Below, piece after piece: positions 18,965 through 28,335 of a stretch of 64,000 bases of DNA. The notes under the pieces are model-generated. The model saw only the letters and a program-made list of their open reading frames with translations, was not told the origin of the DNA and did no database searches. The stretch comes from DATFJT01 sp965230755 (GTDB lineage Bacteria; Bacteroidota; Bacteroidia; Chitinophagales; Saprospiraceae): positions 1 through 64,000 of the forward strand of contig CBDDLT010000006.1 in NCBI GenBank assembly GCA_965230755.1, given 5' to 3'. The position numbers were made by a program, and so were the translations under genes. The first letter of the stretch is position 1; every line of letters begins with the position of its first letter.

Positions 18965-19831
18965 TTAAGGATGGCTACTCGCCACTGCGTGATGGCTTTT
19001 TACAGCACATGTTCCTTTTTTAAAGTCGAATACGATATAGTCAATATTCAGTAAGCTTGGATTAATGATTCCATCTATTCCTTCTCCAACCCGACTTTCT
19101 AAATCATCTACTAGGAAAAAGGCATCTCCGTTAAATAACTGATCAAAGGATCCAATATGAATTCGATTTATTTCTTTTGAGTTTCCCACGTGATCAATAA
19201 GAGAAACCGTACTCAAAACTTGATGATCCAGACTCAAACGATCAAGGGCATATTGATTGATCAAATGACTACTCACGCCGGTATCTAATAGGAGTTTTAA
19301 TGACTCACCATTCTGCTTTATAGTTACGTAGGGCAATCCATTCCACAAGGAAAGATCAAATACTTCATCAACAACGGTATACCGTTCACTATTGAATATG
19401 ATTTCCTCCTGTTCGAAGTCGATGATCATTTTGTTTTCAAGCAAGCACTTATAGCCAATTAATCCCAACAAAGGAAACTCGACAAAATCTTCCAGAGCTT
19501 TTAAGTCCAGTTGATAAGCCTCGTCAATATTTAGGCTGTGATTGCCAATATTTAATGCAAGAGTATTTAAAGTGGTGGCGTCGATACTTCCATTCAAAGT
19601 TTGGAATGAAGTGATATCATTAGAAGGTGTTGGAACACTGTTATTATTAATAAATAAATCTTCAGCTCCCGTATCTAATATGAATTTGCCCTTAGGTCCT
19701 TGATTGATTGAAGCTTCGAAAATGATCAAATCCTTTACTTTTTCGAATGGAATACTCTTCGAATTCAAGTTACCTAGCGCACCTATGATGAAAATTAGAA
19801 CTACAATATGTCTATTTATTAATGTTAACAT
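18965..19831 (-). CDS. Secreted two-lobed retropepsin-like aspartic protease
   Basis: Predicted exported aspartic peptidase of clan AA, 288 residues. A hydrophobic N-terminus (HIVVLIFIIGALGNL) looks like a signal peptide. Two catalytic motifs are present in one chain: FILDTGAEDLFINN near residue 55 and LLLDTGVSSHLINQ near residue 180. Each is followed by a hydrophobic strand as in retropepsins. A single polypeptide carrying both DTG motifs resembles a covalent dimer, as in pepsins and bacterial retropepsin-like proteins. The target is unknown. The gene is apparently single, with a hairpin on each side. Confidence 0.8.
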   Translation of the reverse strand: MLTLINRHIVVLIFIIGALGNLNSKSIPFEKVKDLIIFEASINQGPKGKFILDTGAEDLFINNNSVPTPSNDITSFQTLNGSIDATTLNTLALNIGNHSLNIDEAYQLDLKALEDFVEFPLLGLIGYKCLLENKMIIDFEQEEIIFNSERYTVVDEVFDLSLWNGLPYVTIKQNGESLKLLLDTGVSSHLINQYALDRLSLDHQVLSTVSLIDHVGNSKEINRIHIGSFDQLFNGDAFFLVDDLESRVGEGIDGIINPSLLNIDYIVFDFKKGTCAVKSHHAVASSHP

Positions 19832-19940
19832 AACACTACATTAATCTAGAGCTAATGTAAAGTTAACAAATAATTAATATTAATAGTTCTTAATATGAGA
19901 ATAAATATTGCATTTGACTTCAATAGCAATGATGGGAATA

Positions 19941-19972
19941 AAAAAACAGCCGTCCATGGACAGCTGTTTTTA
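19941..19972 (-). terminator. Rho-independent terminator of the TonB receptor operon
   Basis: An eight-pair outer stem, AAAACAGC with GCTGTTTT, encloses a self-complementary TCCATGGA core. Reading leftward the hairpin is followed by a run of seven T. It lies about 68 bases past the receptor stop. The A/T-rich flanks make it potentially bidirectional, but only a leftward gene feeds into it. Confidence 0.8.
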
Positions 19973-20039
19973 ATATCTTTCACTCAATTGGCCAATTCAA
20001 TTAATTGGCGCAAAGTCGTTTCTCAAACTTCCGTATTTT

Positions 20040-22916
20040 CTAAAAGATAGAATATTTCAAGCCCAAACTAAATGAAATTCCCGGATCTAATCGTGTAAAA
20101 ATCTGATCCTCGGCATTGAAAGAATTGAATTCTTCTTCTTTCAAATCACCCAAAAGATTACTGGCTTCAAACGAAATCGCATATCTATGTTCTTTTCCAA
20201 ACTTCTTACTAGCAGTAAATTTTAAGTTGTGGAAAGGAACGGAGTAGATATCAGGCCGATCAGTTACCCCGACATATAATAGGGTAGGACCTTGCACATT
20301 GTAATACAAACCAGCATCTAGGAATCTATCCCTGTTTTGATAGGCCAATCCGGCATTGATCAAATAAGGAGATTGACCTGCCATATCTCTCGTTCTTTCA
20401 ATGCTCTCACCATCTCTAGCATTGTTTACTCTTGTTGTGTATTCCGAAGCACTCATTTCGATCTCAGAATAAGTCAGAGTAACATTAGTAACTATATTGA
20501 AATGGGATAAACCGCCAATTAAATTACCTAGATTTTGTCGAGCTTCGAATTCCATTCCCATAACAGTACCGTCACCAACATTTCTAGGCTGGAAGTTATT
20601 AGCAGCCTGGATATATTGAACGATTTCAATTGGATCTACGAAATACTTGTAGAATGCACTAATGCCTATCGTCTGTCCGCTAGATCCATAAGTCTCCCAT
20701 CTAAGATCAAGATTGGTTATATCTGTGCTTTTCAAGTTGCCATCCCACAGAAGTTCGCCGGTTTGAACATCAACATCCGGAAAGAAGCCACCAATAAATG
20801 TTCTACCGGTAATAGGATCCAGGATCGTAGCAAAAGAAGCTTCTTTGAAAGAAGGTCTTGCAATGGTCTTGGTTGCTGAAAAACGTAAGTTCTGGTTTTC
20901 ATTGAGGGCATAGATTAGATTTAGACTAGGAAAAATATCCAAATCGTCCAAAACTTTTTCCTTGTCAAATAATTGTCCGCTCTGATTTAAACCTGTATAA
21001 TTTTGCTGGAAGTTTTCTACCCGAACTCCTACAATAGATTTTAACCTTTTGAATGGTTCAATTTCAGTAGAAACATATGCTCCAGTATTGATTGAAGAAG
21101 CATCGTACTTGTTGGGATTCTTTGGTAAAAACAAGTCAGTGAAATATGTGCCACCTCTGTTTTCGGCATTCCACAAGTTTTGTTCTTCAAAAATTTCATT
21201 AGGATCCCCTGTAAGATCTATTGAATTTGGATAGATTTGGAAGCTTTGAATCTCATAAGATCGATCTTTAATGGTATTAGCCACTCCAAATTTTAATTTA
21301 GCATCTCTTTGCTTCAAAGAGTAATCTCTCGTAAGATCAACTTTGGCAGCATAGTTCAGTTCCATCAAATCCCTCCAAATTCTCTCTGGTATTCCCGACT
21401 CAGTACCAATGCTGATTCGACCATCATCTGTTCTATATCTTGTAAATCGAATATCCGGATCCTCAATAATGGATAGAGTAGGGGCAAGCTTCCATTCTAA
21501 GTTCCACTTATCTTCTTTCAAAGAATGGGTTCCGTTAATTAATAAATTGGTCAATTGACGCTGACTGTATTCAAGATTGTGTTGATTGGCTCTGAAATTC
21601 GAACCCTGGTCAGCACCGACATAATCAAAAATACCCGCTTTACTCTCTCCATTTTGTAGGTGGAGTAGATTTACACTGTACTTCGAAGCTTTGGATTTGA
21701 TAGAAAATCCGGCCAAAGCACCAATCAGAACATTGTTTTCACCTAAATCTCCTTCTTGATACTCTCTTCTCTCCATTTCAAATTCACTCAAATTGTTACT
21801 CTTGCCATATCGGCTGTAAACAACGTTCTCATAAAAACGAGTAGAATTTTTATAGGCTAAAGAGAAGTTATAACCAAGCGTATTCTTTTCTCTATTGATT
21901 TGGTTGCCAAAATTAAATCCCAATGAAAAATCAGCAAAACTATTCTGTCTTTTCGCCGCAAGCGTAGGGTTAAAACCATTTAATATGTCAATATATTCTT
22001 GTGCTCTCGCACCGTTAGGATTGCTCAATGCATCGCCGGCATAAGTAGGGATATCCGTACTACCGCCAGTTGGATTATCTCTTGTACCATCATCGAATCC
22101 CAAAAAGTCTGTGCCTCCACCGTCATAGGTCAAATACTGATCGTTGAAGTGCATGTCAGGGTTGAATCCCATGCCTGCAGATACACTCATTCTCTTGGTA
22201 TCAGGAAAATCCTTAGTTGTAATATTAACTATCCCTCCCGTAAAATCAGCGGGAAGATCAGCGGTAAAAGATTTAACAACGATGATATTATCCAAGACAT
22301 TGGTTGGGAAGATATCCATTTGAACCGTATTTCGATCGGGATCCAAACCTGGAATATCCATGCCATTCAAAGTAGACTTGGTATAGCGGTCTCCTAAACC
22401 TCTAACAAAAACGTACTTACCACCCTGTACCGAAACACCAGGTACCCTTTTAACAGCGGCAGCAGCATCACCATCACTAGTTCTACTAAAGCTGGCAGAA
22501 GAAACACCATCTATCACATTGACAGATTTTCTTTTAATGGTAGCCAATGCAGCTTCGGTATTTCTCAATTGTTTGGCCTCAACCACTACTTCTTTGAGAA
22601 CCTCCGTTTCTACAGCAAGTCGAATACTTAAAGGAGTGATCTTATTTTCAGAGACCACAATTTCATTAATCTTAAAATTCGAATACCCAACATAACTTAT
22701 TTCAATAGAATAAGTACCAGGGGCTAAGCTTAAAGAAAAAGCACCATCCAAATCTGTCGTAGTTCCTCCACTGGTTTCAGGTACGAAAACTGTGGCAAAC
22801 ATGATAGGCTCTCCGTTTTCATCATCGATGACCGTTCCTCTTATCGTACCCGTTTGGGCGATAGAATAAGCACAGAACATAAGGCCAAAAAATAGGGTAA
22901 TAATATTTTTAAACAT
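20040..22916 (-). CDS. TonB-dependent outer-membrane receptor
   Basis: Outer-membrane transporter energised by TonB. 958 residues counted from the ATG at 22916, which begins a good signal peptide (MFKNIITLFFGLMFCAYSIAQ). A longer frame from 22964 would add a polar lead translated from a hairpin and is rejected. A carboxypeptidase-regulatory-like domain (GTIRGTVIDDENGEPIMFA) is followed by a plug (VIDGVSSASFSRTSDGDAA, KYVFVRGLGDRYTKSTLNG) and a long beta barrel ending in the aromatic C-terminus FSLGLKYSIF. The plug motif with GVSVQGGKYVFVRGLGDRY is typical of a receptor family found with secreted beta-helix partners. The lipoprotein gene 71 bases upstream is the likely partner. The substrate cannot be read from sequence. 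Confidence 0.92.
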   Translation of the reverse strand: MFKNIITLFFGLMFCAYSIAQTGTIRGTVIDDENGEPIMFATVFVPETSGGTTTDLDGAFSLSLAPGTYSIEISYVGYSNFKINEIVVSENKITPLSIRLAVETEVLKEVVVEAKQLRNTEAALATIKRKSVNVIDGVSSASFSRTSDGDAAAAVKRVPGVSVQGGKYVFVRGLGDRYTKSTLNGMDIPGLDPDRNTVQMDIFPTNVLDNIIVVKSFTADLPADFTGGIVNITTKDFPDTKRMSVSAGMGFNPDMHFNDQYLTYDGGGTDFLGFDDGTRDNPTGGSTDIPTYAGDALSNPNGARAQEYIDILNGFNPTLAAKRQNSFADFSLGFNFGNQINREKNTLGYNFSLAYKNSTRFYENVVYSRYGKSNNLSEFEMERREYQEGDLGENNVLIGALAGFSIKSKASKYSVNLLHLQNGESKAGIFDYVGADQGSNFRANQHNLEYSQRQLTNLLINGTHSLKEDKWNLEWKLAPTLSIIEDPDIRFTRYRTDDGRISIGTESGIPERIWRDLMELNYAAKVDLTRDYSLKQRDAKLKFGVANTIKDRSYEIQSFQIYPNSIDLTGDPNEIFEEQNLWNAENRGGTYFTDLFLPKNPNKYDASSINTGAYVSTEIEPFKRLKSIVGVRVENFQQNYTGLNQSGQLFDKEKVLDDLDIFPSLNLIYALNENQNLRFSATKTIARPSFKEASFATILDPITGRTFIGGFFPDVDVQTGELLWDGNLKSTDITNLDLRWETYGSSGQTIGISAFYKYFVDPIEIVQYIQAANNFQPRNVGDGTVMGMEFEARQNLGNLIGGLSHFNIVTNVTLTYSEIEMSASEYTTRVNNARDGESIERTRDMAGQSPYLINAGLAYQNRDRFLDAGLYYNVQGPTLLYVGVTDRPDIYSVPFHNLKFTASKKFGKEHRYAISFEASNLLGDLKEEEFNSFNAEDQIFTRLDPGISFSLGLKYSIF

Positions 22917-22936
22917 CGTCACTAAAATTATCAAAG

Positions 22937-22962
22937 GGGTACCCCGCCGAAGCGAAGTACCC
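22937..22962 (-). promoter_or_regulatory. Stable cUUCGg hairpin between lipoprotein and receptor genes
   Basis: On the minus strand GGGTACTTCGC pairs with GCGGGGTACCC around a TTCG loop closed by C-G: an 11-pair stem (two G-T wobbles) with an exceptionally stable tetraloop. It sits 20 bases before the receptor ATG, within the 71-base spacer. No strong T tract follows, so it looks more like an attenuation, RNA-processing or mRNA-stability element than a plain terminator. Confidence 0.65.
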
Positions 22963-22987
22963 ACAACAAAAAATTTGTTTTTTATTC

Positions 22988-24250
22988 TTACAGTTTTCCT
23001 CGTACTGCTCCAAGCGTCCAGTTGTTAAATTCATTAAGATCTGCTCCTACAGTTCCATTGCTTGATACTGTTTGCACAGAAGAAGGAAGTGGATTCTGTC
23101 CGAATGCGTCCAAAAGCATTTCACCTTCATCGGTGTCTGCTTTTTCAACCCAAATGTCTTCAATGTTCACATTTCCTTCTGTCAAATGAGAAGTGTTGAA
23201 CTGAAGGTTTCTCACAACGATCTTACCATCAATCCAGTTTTGAGCTACACCGTTGTTATCCAATTCTACGTCCGAGTCAGAAGAGAAGTTTGAGAAGAAA
23301 CAATTTTCAACTACACAAGAAACATTAGATCTGAAATCAATGTACTCACCTCCATCTGGGCTAAATCCAATAAGTGTACCATTTTTCAAAGTGAATCCTC
23401 CATTGTCTTGGCTTCCTTCAGGACCATCTAATTCCATGCCATGATCAGAGTTTTCTCCACCGACGTATACGAAGTTATCTATTGTACCCGTATAATCTTG
23501 GTCCATATCATAAGCATCATCACCTTGGTTCCAAACTAATGCATTATCAATATTCACGGTTCCACCGAAACACTCGATTCCGTCATCTTGGTTAGCAACT
23601 ACTTCAACATGTGAAATTGTAGTTCCCGTTCCTACGCCACCTAAGGTTAATCCATTGATCTCATTTCCTTCACCAATGTTAGCTCCACCGTGTCTGATCG
23701 AGATATATCTTAAAGTACCACTGTTGTCATTTGCTGTTGTACCACCGTAAAGTCCGTTGATATCACTTGGAGGAATTCCTTCAATCTGAACAGCTTCAGC
23801 ATCTGCAGAAATTGGTGCATTTCCAAGTACAATTAATCCACCCCAAAGACCATTAGTAGTGTCGGCCAAGTTAGAACCGGCTAACTGTCCTGGTTGGATA
23901 TTATCACTCTCAGCAGTAAAAATAATAGGTTCGCTTGATGTTCCTGAAGCTTGAATTCTACCACCTCTTGCAACTAAAAGAGCAGATGCATTAGCTCCTG
24001 AACCAGCTAAACCTTTGACGATAACACCTGGCTCAATAGTTAAAGTAGCCCCAGATTCAACTGCAATTCTACCACAAAGACTATAGATGTTTCCAGTAGT
24101 CCAAGTCTCATCACTTGTGATATTAGTTTCTACACATATTCCTTCGGAACAATTGCAGGAAGAGCTAGACCCTTCATCATCATCACAAGAAGTAAATAAA
24201 AATGCCGTTGCCAAAAAAGCCAAAAGCACATAAAGATTGAAATTTTTCAT
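22988..24250 (-). CDS. Surface lipoprotein with right-handed beta-helix fold
   Basis: Predicted lipoprotein of 420 residues. The signal peptide ends in a lipobox (FLFTSC) and is followed by DDDEG. Acidic residues just after the lipidated Cys match the Bacteroidota lipoprotein export signal, so surface exposure is likely. The body is rich in short Asn/Gly turns and strands (GATLTIEPGVIVKGLAGSG, ISIRHGGANIGEGNEINGL, HGMELDGPEGSQDNG) typical of parallel beta-helix proteins. Gene order is lipoprotein then TonB receptor, as in SusD/SusC-like uptake pairs, although the fold differs from SusD. Ligand capture for the receptor is an inference. The two genes are probably one transcript with the UUCG hairpin between them. 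Confidence 0.78.
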   Translation of the reverse strand: MKNFNLYVLLAFLATAFLFTSCDDDEGSSSSCNCSEGICVETNITSDETWTTGNIYSLCGRIAVESGATLTIEPGVIVKGLAGSGANASALLVARGGRIQASGTSSEPIIFTAESDNIQPGQLAGSNLADTTNGLWGGLIVLGNAPISADAEAVQIEGIPPSDINGLYGGTTANDNSGTLRYISIRHGGANIGEGNEINGLTLGGVGTGTTISHVEVVANQDDGIECFGGTVNIDNALVWNQGDDAYDMDQDYTGTIDNFVYVGGENSDHGMELDGPEGSQDNGGFTLKNGTLIGFSPDGGEYIDFRSNVSCVVENCFFSNFSSDSDVELDNNGVAQNWIDGKIVVRNLQFNTSHLTEGNVNIEDIWVEKADTDEGEMLLDAFGQNPLPSSVQTVSSNGTVGADLNEFNNWTLGAVRGKL

Positions 24251-24557
24251 ACAGAATAAAATTTTTCGTTTTTTTGATTGAATTCTATCGCAAAAGAAAG
24301 GATAAGTCGTGAAATGAAGATGTTTGAAATTTTAATTAATCTTTAAGAAGTTAATTGGTCATTTCATATATAGTTTATATTAGAGTTTCTCGATATCAGT
24401 ATTACTACTTATGGATTCTCTGAAAGAAAAAGCAATAGAAACGGCCCTGGGATTATTGCATTTAATCATATGTTTTAAAGTACAATTGGCTTTTCTGATG
24501 ATATTAGAGCTTTAATATGTATCTTTGTATCCCGTATCGTTAACTGGACAATAGAAC
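24251..24557. other. Divergent intergenic region upstream of the lipoprotein operon and pyrG
   Basis: 307 AT-rich bases. Apart from the -7 box for pyrG at 24520 I see no gene, RNA or clear repeat. The minus-strand promoter for the lipoprotein/receptor operon must lie here, but I could not identify a convincing TAnnTTTG on that strand. Confidence 0.6.
24520..24527 (+). promoter_or_regulatory. Candidate -7 box for pyrG
   Basis: TATCTTTG is a full match to TAnnTTTG, 31 bases before the pyrG ATG. No clear -33 TTTG lies at the expected distance, so the element is supported only by its -7 match and position. Confidence 0.5.
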
Positions 24558-26183
24558 ATGGCTAAATTCATTTTCGTTACGGGCGGAGTTACCTCATCAT
24601 TGGGTAAGGGAATTATTTCCTCCTCTCTAGGTAAGCTTTTACAAGCAAGAGGCATCCAAGTAACCATTCAAAAATTCGATCCATATATTAATGTAGATCC
24701 GGGAACACTGAATCCTTACGAGCATGGGGAATGCTATGTAACGGATGATGGTGCCGAAACGGATTTAGATCTGGGTCACTACGAGCGATTTCTCAATATT
24801 TCGATGTCACAGGCCAATAATGTGACAACGGGTCGAATTTATCAAACCGTCATTAATAAAGAACGAAAGGGAGATTATCTGGGAAAAACTGTTCAGGTTA
24901 TTCCTCATATTACGGATGAAATTAAAAGGAGAATGTTATTGCTCGGTGATGACCCAGAGAATGATATTGTAATAACGGAGCTAGGTGGTACTACCGGTGA
25001 TATTGAGTCATTGCCTTATCTGGAAGCACTGCGGCAGTTGCGTTATGAATTGGGCAGTGAAAATTGTGTGGTCATACACCTTACTTTGGTTCCTTATCTA
25101 ACTGCGGCTGGAGAGTTAAAAACAAAACCAACCCAACATTCCGTCAAGGAACTGTTGAGATCGGGAATTCAACCTGATATTTTAGTGTGCAGAACGGAGC
25201 ACCCATTGGGATTAGACCTTAGAAAGAAAATTGCCCTGTTTTGTAATGTAGATGTAGGTTCGGTGATAGAATCAAGGGATGCAGAGACCATTTACGATGT
25301 CCCTCTGTTAATGTTGAAGGAAAAGCTTGATGTAACTGTTCTACAAAAGTTGAGATTATCTGATAAAAAGGAGCCCAATTTAAGAGCCTGGAAGGTATTT
25401 CTTGGAAAGTTAAAGAATCCTTTATTCGAAGTAAAGATTGCTTTGGTAGGAAAATACAATGAGCTACCTGATGCGTATAAATCCATTTATGAAGCATTTA
25501 TACATGCCGGAGCGGCCAATGAATGTAGCGTAAAAGTTGTCCCCTTGCACTCTGAGAAAATGGAGTCCAGCGTAGAATATGTTATCGAAGCTTTAAGCGA
25601 AGTGGATGGTGTTCTTGTTGCACCTGGTTTTGGTGAACGGGGAATAGAAGGAAAGATAGGCGCAATCCAATACTGCAGAGAAAACAATATTCCTTTCTTT
25701 GGCATTTGCTTGGGAATGCAGTGTGCAGTGGTAGAGTTTTTTAGAAATGTTGTTGGTAAAGAACAATCGGATTCCACAGAAATTAATGCTGAAACCAAAC
25801 ATCCGGTGATAGATCTTATGTCCAACCAGGTCAATATTAAGAACATGGGAGGAACGATGAGATTGGGTTCTTACTTATGTAAAATTCAAGAGGGAAGCCT
25901 CGCATCAAAGATTTACAAAACGGAAGAAATAGAAGAAAGGCATCGCCATAGATACGAGTTTAATAATAAGTATCTAAAGGAAATGACCAAATTCGGAATG
26001 ATGGCTTCTGGAGTGAATCCGGAAACCGGATTGGTCGAGATAGTAGAATTACCAACACATCCGTGGTATGTCGGAGTTCAATTCCACCCTGAATTAAAGA
26101 GTAGGGTAGAAAAGGCACATCCTCTTTTCGTTAGTTTTGTAAAGGCAGCACTGAGAAGTAGGAAGAAAAGAATCAACGAGTAA
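24558..26183 (+). CDS. pyrG: CTP synthase
   Basis: Converts UTP to CTP with ATP and glutamine, the last step of pyrimidine nucleotide synthesis. 541 residues, normal length. The N-terminal synthase domain begins MAKFIFVTGGVTSSLGKGI (nucleotide-binding P-loop) and contains KFDPYINVDPGTLNPYEHGE. The C-terminal class I glutamine amidotransferase domain has the nucleophile elbow GICLGMQCAVVEF (Cys near residue 384) and the HPWYVGVQFHPELKSR His/Glu motif. A TATCTTTG promoter element precedes it. A SpoU methylase gene follows 49 bases later, probably on the same transcript. Confidence 0.98.
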   Translation: MAKFIFVTGGVTSSLGKGIISSSLGKLLQARGIQVTIQKFDPYINVDPGTLNPYEHGECYVTDDGAETDLDLGHYERFLNISMSQANNVTTGRIYQTVINKERKGDYLGKTVQVIPHITDEIKRRMLLLGDDPENDIVITELGGTTGDIESLPYLEALRQLRYELGSENCVVIHLTLVPYLTAAGELKTKPTQHSVKELLRSGIQPDILVCRTEHPLGLDLRKKIALFCNVDVGSVIESRDAETIYDVPLLMLKEKLDVTVLQKLRLSDKKEPNLRAWKVFLGKLKNPLFEVKIALVGKYNELPDAYKSIYEAFIHAGAANECSVKVVPLHSEKMESSVEYVIEALSEVDGVLVAPGFGERGIEGKIGAIQYCRENNIPFFGICLGMQCAVVEFFRNVVGKEQSDSTEINAETKHPVIDLMSNQVNIKNMGGTMRLGSYLCKIQEGSLASKIYKTEEIEERHRHRYEFNNKYLKEMTKFGMMASGVNPETGLVEIVELPTHPWYVGVQFHPELKSRVEKAHPLFVSFVKAALRSRKKRINE

Positions 26184-26232
26184 AGAGGTTCAATAAGCTA
26201 TTCTCTTCTGAGAATCAATTTCTAGTGAGAAA

Positions 26233-26766
26233 GTGAAGTTCAAAAAGAAAAATATATATGAGCTTAACCGCTTAGACCCTGATGGTTTTAGATCTAAAAC
26301 CAAACATCCAATAATTTTGGTTTTGGATAATGTGCGTTCTGCTTATAATGTCGGGTCAGCGTTTAGAACAGCGGATTCATTTGCTCTGGAAAGTATTCAT
26401 TTGTGTGGAATAACGGCTCAGCCTCCTCATAAGGAAATTATGAAAACAGCTATTGGTGCGGAGGATACGGTTGACTGGAAGTATTTTAAGGATACTGCGG
26501 ACAGTATTGAGGAATTGAAGTCTAAAGATTATGAGATTATTGCAGTAGAACAGTCTTCAGACTCCATTCTATTGAAGAATTATCAAGTGGCCCCCCGAAC
26601 AAAGATCGCATTGGTTTTTGGTAATGAAGTGAATGGCATTGACCAGAATGTATTGAGCCTTTGTGATGAATGCATTGAAATAGAACAGTACGGGACCAAA
26701 CATTCTCTTAATATTTCTGTGAGTTTGGGAATAGTTGCTTTTGCCTTACTTCGTTATTTTAGATGA
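26233..26766 (+). CDS. SpoU/TrmH-family RNA 2'-O-methyltransferase
   Basis: SPOUT-fold methyltransferase, 177 residues, predicted to methylate a ribose in tRNA or rRNA using SAM. The three SpoU motifs are present: VRSAYNVGSAFRTADSF (motif 1), IALVFGNEVNGIDQNVL (motif 2) and HSLNISVSLGIVAFALLRY (motif 3, the trefoil knot). It lacks the RNA-binding N-domain of RlmB, so the target nucleotide is not assigned. The start is GTG at 26233. It lies between pyrG and a thioesterase gene in a rightward run. Confidence 0.88.
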   Translation: MKFKKKNIYELNRLDPDGFRSKTKHPIILVLDNVRSAYNVGSAFRTADSFALESIHLCGITAQPPHKEIMKTAIGAEDTVDWKYFKDTADSIEELKSKDYEIIAVEQSSDSILLKNYQVAPRTKIALVFGNEVNGIDQNVLSLCDECIEIEQYGTKHSLNISVSLGIVAFALLRYFR

Positions 26767-26794
26767 ACCATTATTCTTCATATGATGCTTAATT

Positions 26795-27241
26795 ATGGAA
26801 TTCAAGCCAAAAGACAAGGATTATAAATCCAAAGTAGAGGAGAGTTTTGCCAGACAGAAATTCATGTCTTTTATCGCAGCGGAATTAGTAAAAATTTCTC
26901 CTGGGTATTGTGAAATTCGAGTTCCATATGATCGGAACCTAAGCCAGCAACACGGATATTTTCATGCCGGAATCATTGGCACCTTGGCGGACAATGCAGC
27001 TGGTTACGCCAGTTTCTCATTAATGGAGAAAGACTCTTCTGTTCTCACTGTTGAATTCAAATTAAATCTGATGTCACCGGGAGATGGAGATGAGTTGATC
27101 GCGAAGGCTCATGTACTTAAGAATGGCAGGACTTTGACGATTAGCCGATCTGAAGTCTTTGTTGTAAAGAACGGTGAAGAAAAATTATGTGCAGCAGCAC
27201 AATCTACGCTCATCGAACTCAGAAATTCTTTAGATAAATAA
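26795..27241 (+). CDS. PaaI-type hotdog thioesterase
   Basis: Predicted acyl-CoA thioesterase of 148 residues. It is a single hotdog domain with the conserved QQHGYFHAGIIGTLADNAAGYA segment around the helix, whose catalytic Asp aligns with the PaaI family, and the strand VLTVEFKLNLMSPGDGDELIA. No signal peptide is seen, so it is cytoplasmic. The acyl substrate (phenylacetyl-type or medium chain) is not determinable. It is the third gene after pyrG and is convergent with the PorP/SprF gene, with 16 bases between stops. Confidence 0.83.
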   Translation: MEFKPKDKDYKSKVEESFARQKFMSFIAAELVKISPGYCEIRVPYDRNLSQQHGYFHAGIIGTLADNAAGYASFSLMEKDSSVLTVEFKLNLMSPGDGDELIAKAHVLKNGRTLTISRSEVFVVKNGEEKLCAAAQSTLIELRNSLDK

Positions 27242-27257
27242 CTGTTGTATTAATCCA

Positions 27258-28325
27258 CTAGAAATACGGACAATATGTATTTCTCACTTCGGGACCACAT
27301 AACAAATAGACCATGGAAAGCTCAACAGCATTGTTGAGAGGCGCCGCAGTTTTCAAGTCAGAAACATTGATGTCATAACTCAAGCCTAAGTTTATATTTT
27401 CCAATTCGAATCTAAAATGAGCAATAATTGCATCCATTCCTAAACTCGAACTCTCAGGATCATTGTCATCCCATATATAATTGTTGACCATTCTAGCAGA
27501 TAAGCCCAGTTGAATGGCTTTATTATACTGTCCGTAATCAAGTAGTCGAAGTCTATAAGAGGCTCCGTAATTTAAGTTGATCGAGGGGCCTTGTTTGATA
27601 TAAATAAAGTTAGGTAGAATACTATTCAAATTACCCACTTTGATATCAAGACCACCGTGGACCGTATATCTGGTATAGATCTTAAAATCTTGATCATCAG
27701 AAAAACTTTGATCAGGACGATTGATATGATGAGCTGCTAAGCCGAGGTACCAACCATTTTCGTTTTGAGCATGGCCAAACCACAGAAGACCAGTGGATAA
27801 ATCAATGTATCGTATAGGATCAGTATTAAAATTTTCGCCGTTCGGGATGGTGGGATCATAGATTCCATTTACATTCTGAATACCATATCGCGCTTCAGCA
27901 AAATCAATACCTCGTTGCATGCCTGCCAATTCACCTCCAATAGAAAGATAGTGACCACTCCTTCTACTTCCACCTAAAAATTTGGAGTAAGAGAGGGAAA
28001 GAGTCGCTTTGGTAGATCTAAAGTTGGTAGATCCGGTAACGTCATTCCAAAAACTAACACCCATGCCCCAGTAATCGCTTCTTCCTGAAGTTCTCTTCAT
28101 GTCGTAAGAGAGCATCGCCGTAGAATATCTACTAGAATTGAGCACCGGAAGCCATTGCTCCCTATAATTAACACTGACTCTATGATTGCATTTACTAACT
28201 CCGGTTAGGGCTGGATTGAGCTGTAAAGGAGCATAATAGAATTGGGAGAAATGAATATCCTGTGCTTCCAATTCAATCCTGAAAAGGCCGAGAAGAATCA
28301 AAAAACATAGAATCCTTTTAGTCAT
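27258..28325 (-). CDS. PorP/SprF-family type IX secretion membrane protein
   Basis: Outer-membrane beta-barrel protein of the PorP/SprF family, which assists secretion or anchoring of particular T9SS cargo. 355 residues from the ATG at 28325 (signal peptide MTKRILCFLILLGLFRIELEAQ). An upstream in-frame start at 28355 would overlap the cargo gene and precede a poor signal, so it is not preferred. The family hallmark after the signal is DIHFSQFYYAPLQLNPALTG; later segments are alternating strand-like with NWR-type turns. It lies 10 bases downstream of a type B cargo gene, the classic SprB-SprF arrangement, suggesting it serves that protein. Confidence 0.93.
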   Translation of the reverse strand: MTKRILCFLILLGLFRIELEAQDIHFSQFYYAPLQLNPALTGVSKCNHRVSVNYREQWLPVLNSSRYSTAMLSYDMKRTSGRSDYWGMGVSFWNDVTGSTNFRSTKATLSLSYSKFLGGSRRSGHYLSIGGELAGMQRGIDFAEARYGIQNVNGIYDPTIPNGENFNTDPIRYIDLSTGLLWFGHAQNENGWYLGLAAHHINRPDQSFSDDQDFKIYTRYTVHGGLDIKVGNLNSILPNFIYIKQGPSINLNYGASYRLRLLDYGQYNKAIQLGLSARMVNNYIWDDNDPESSSLGMDAIIAHFRFELENINLGLSYDINVSDLKTAAPLNNAVELSMVYLLCGPEVRNTYCPYF

Positions 28326-28335
28326 TTCTTCAATT

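Noticed and set aside
22917..22964. Upstream start for the TonB receptor (adds a polar lead)
   Set aside because: The lead would be translated from the UUCG hairpin and hide the signal peptide; the ATG at 22916 is the natural start.
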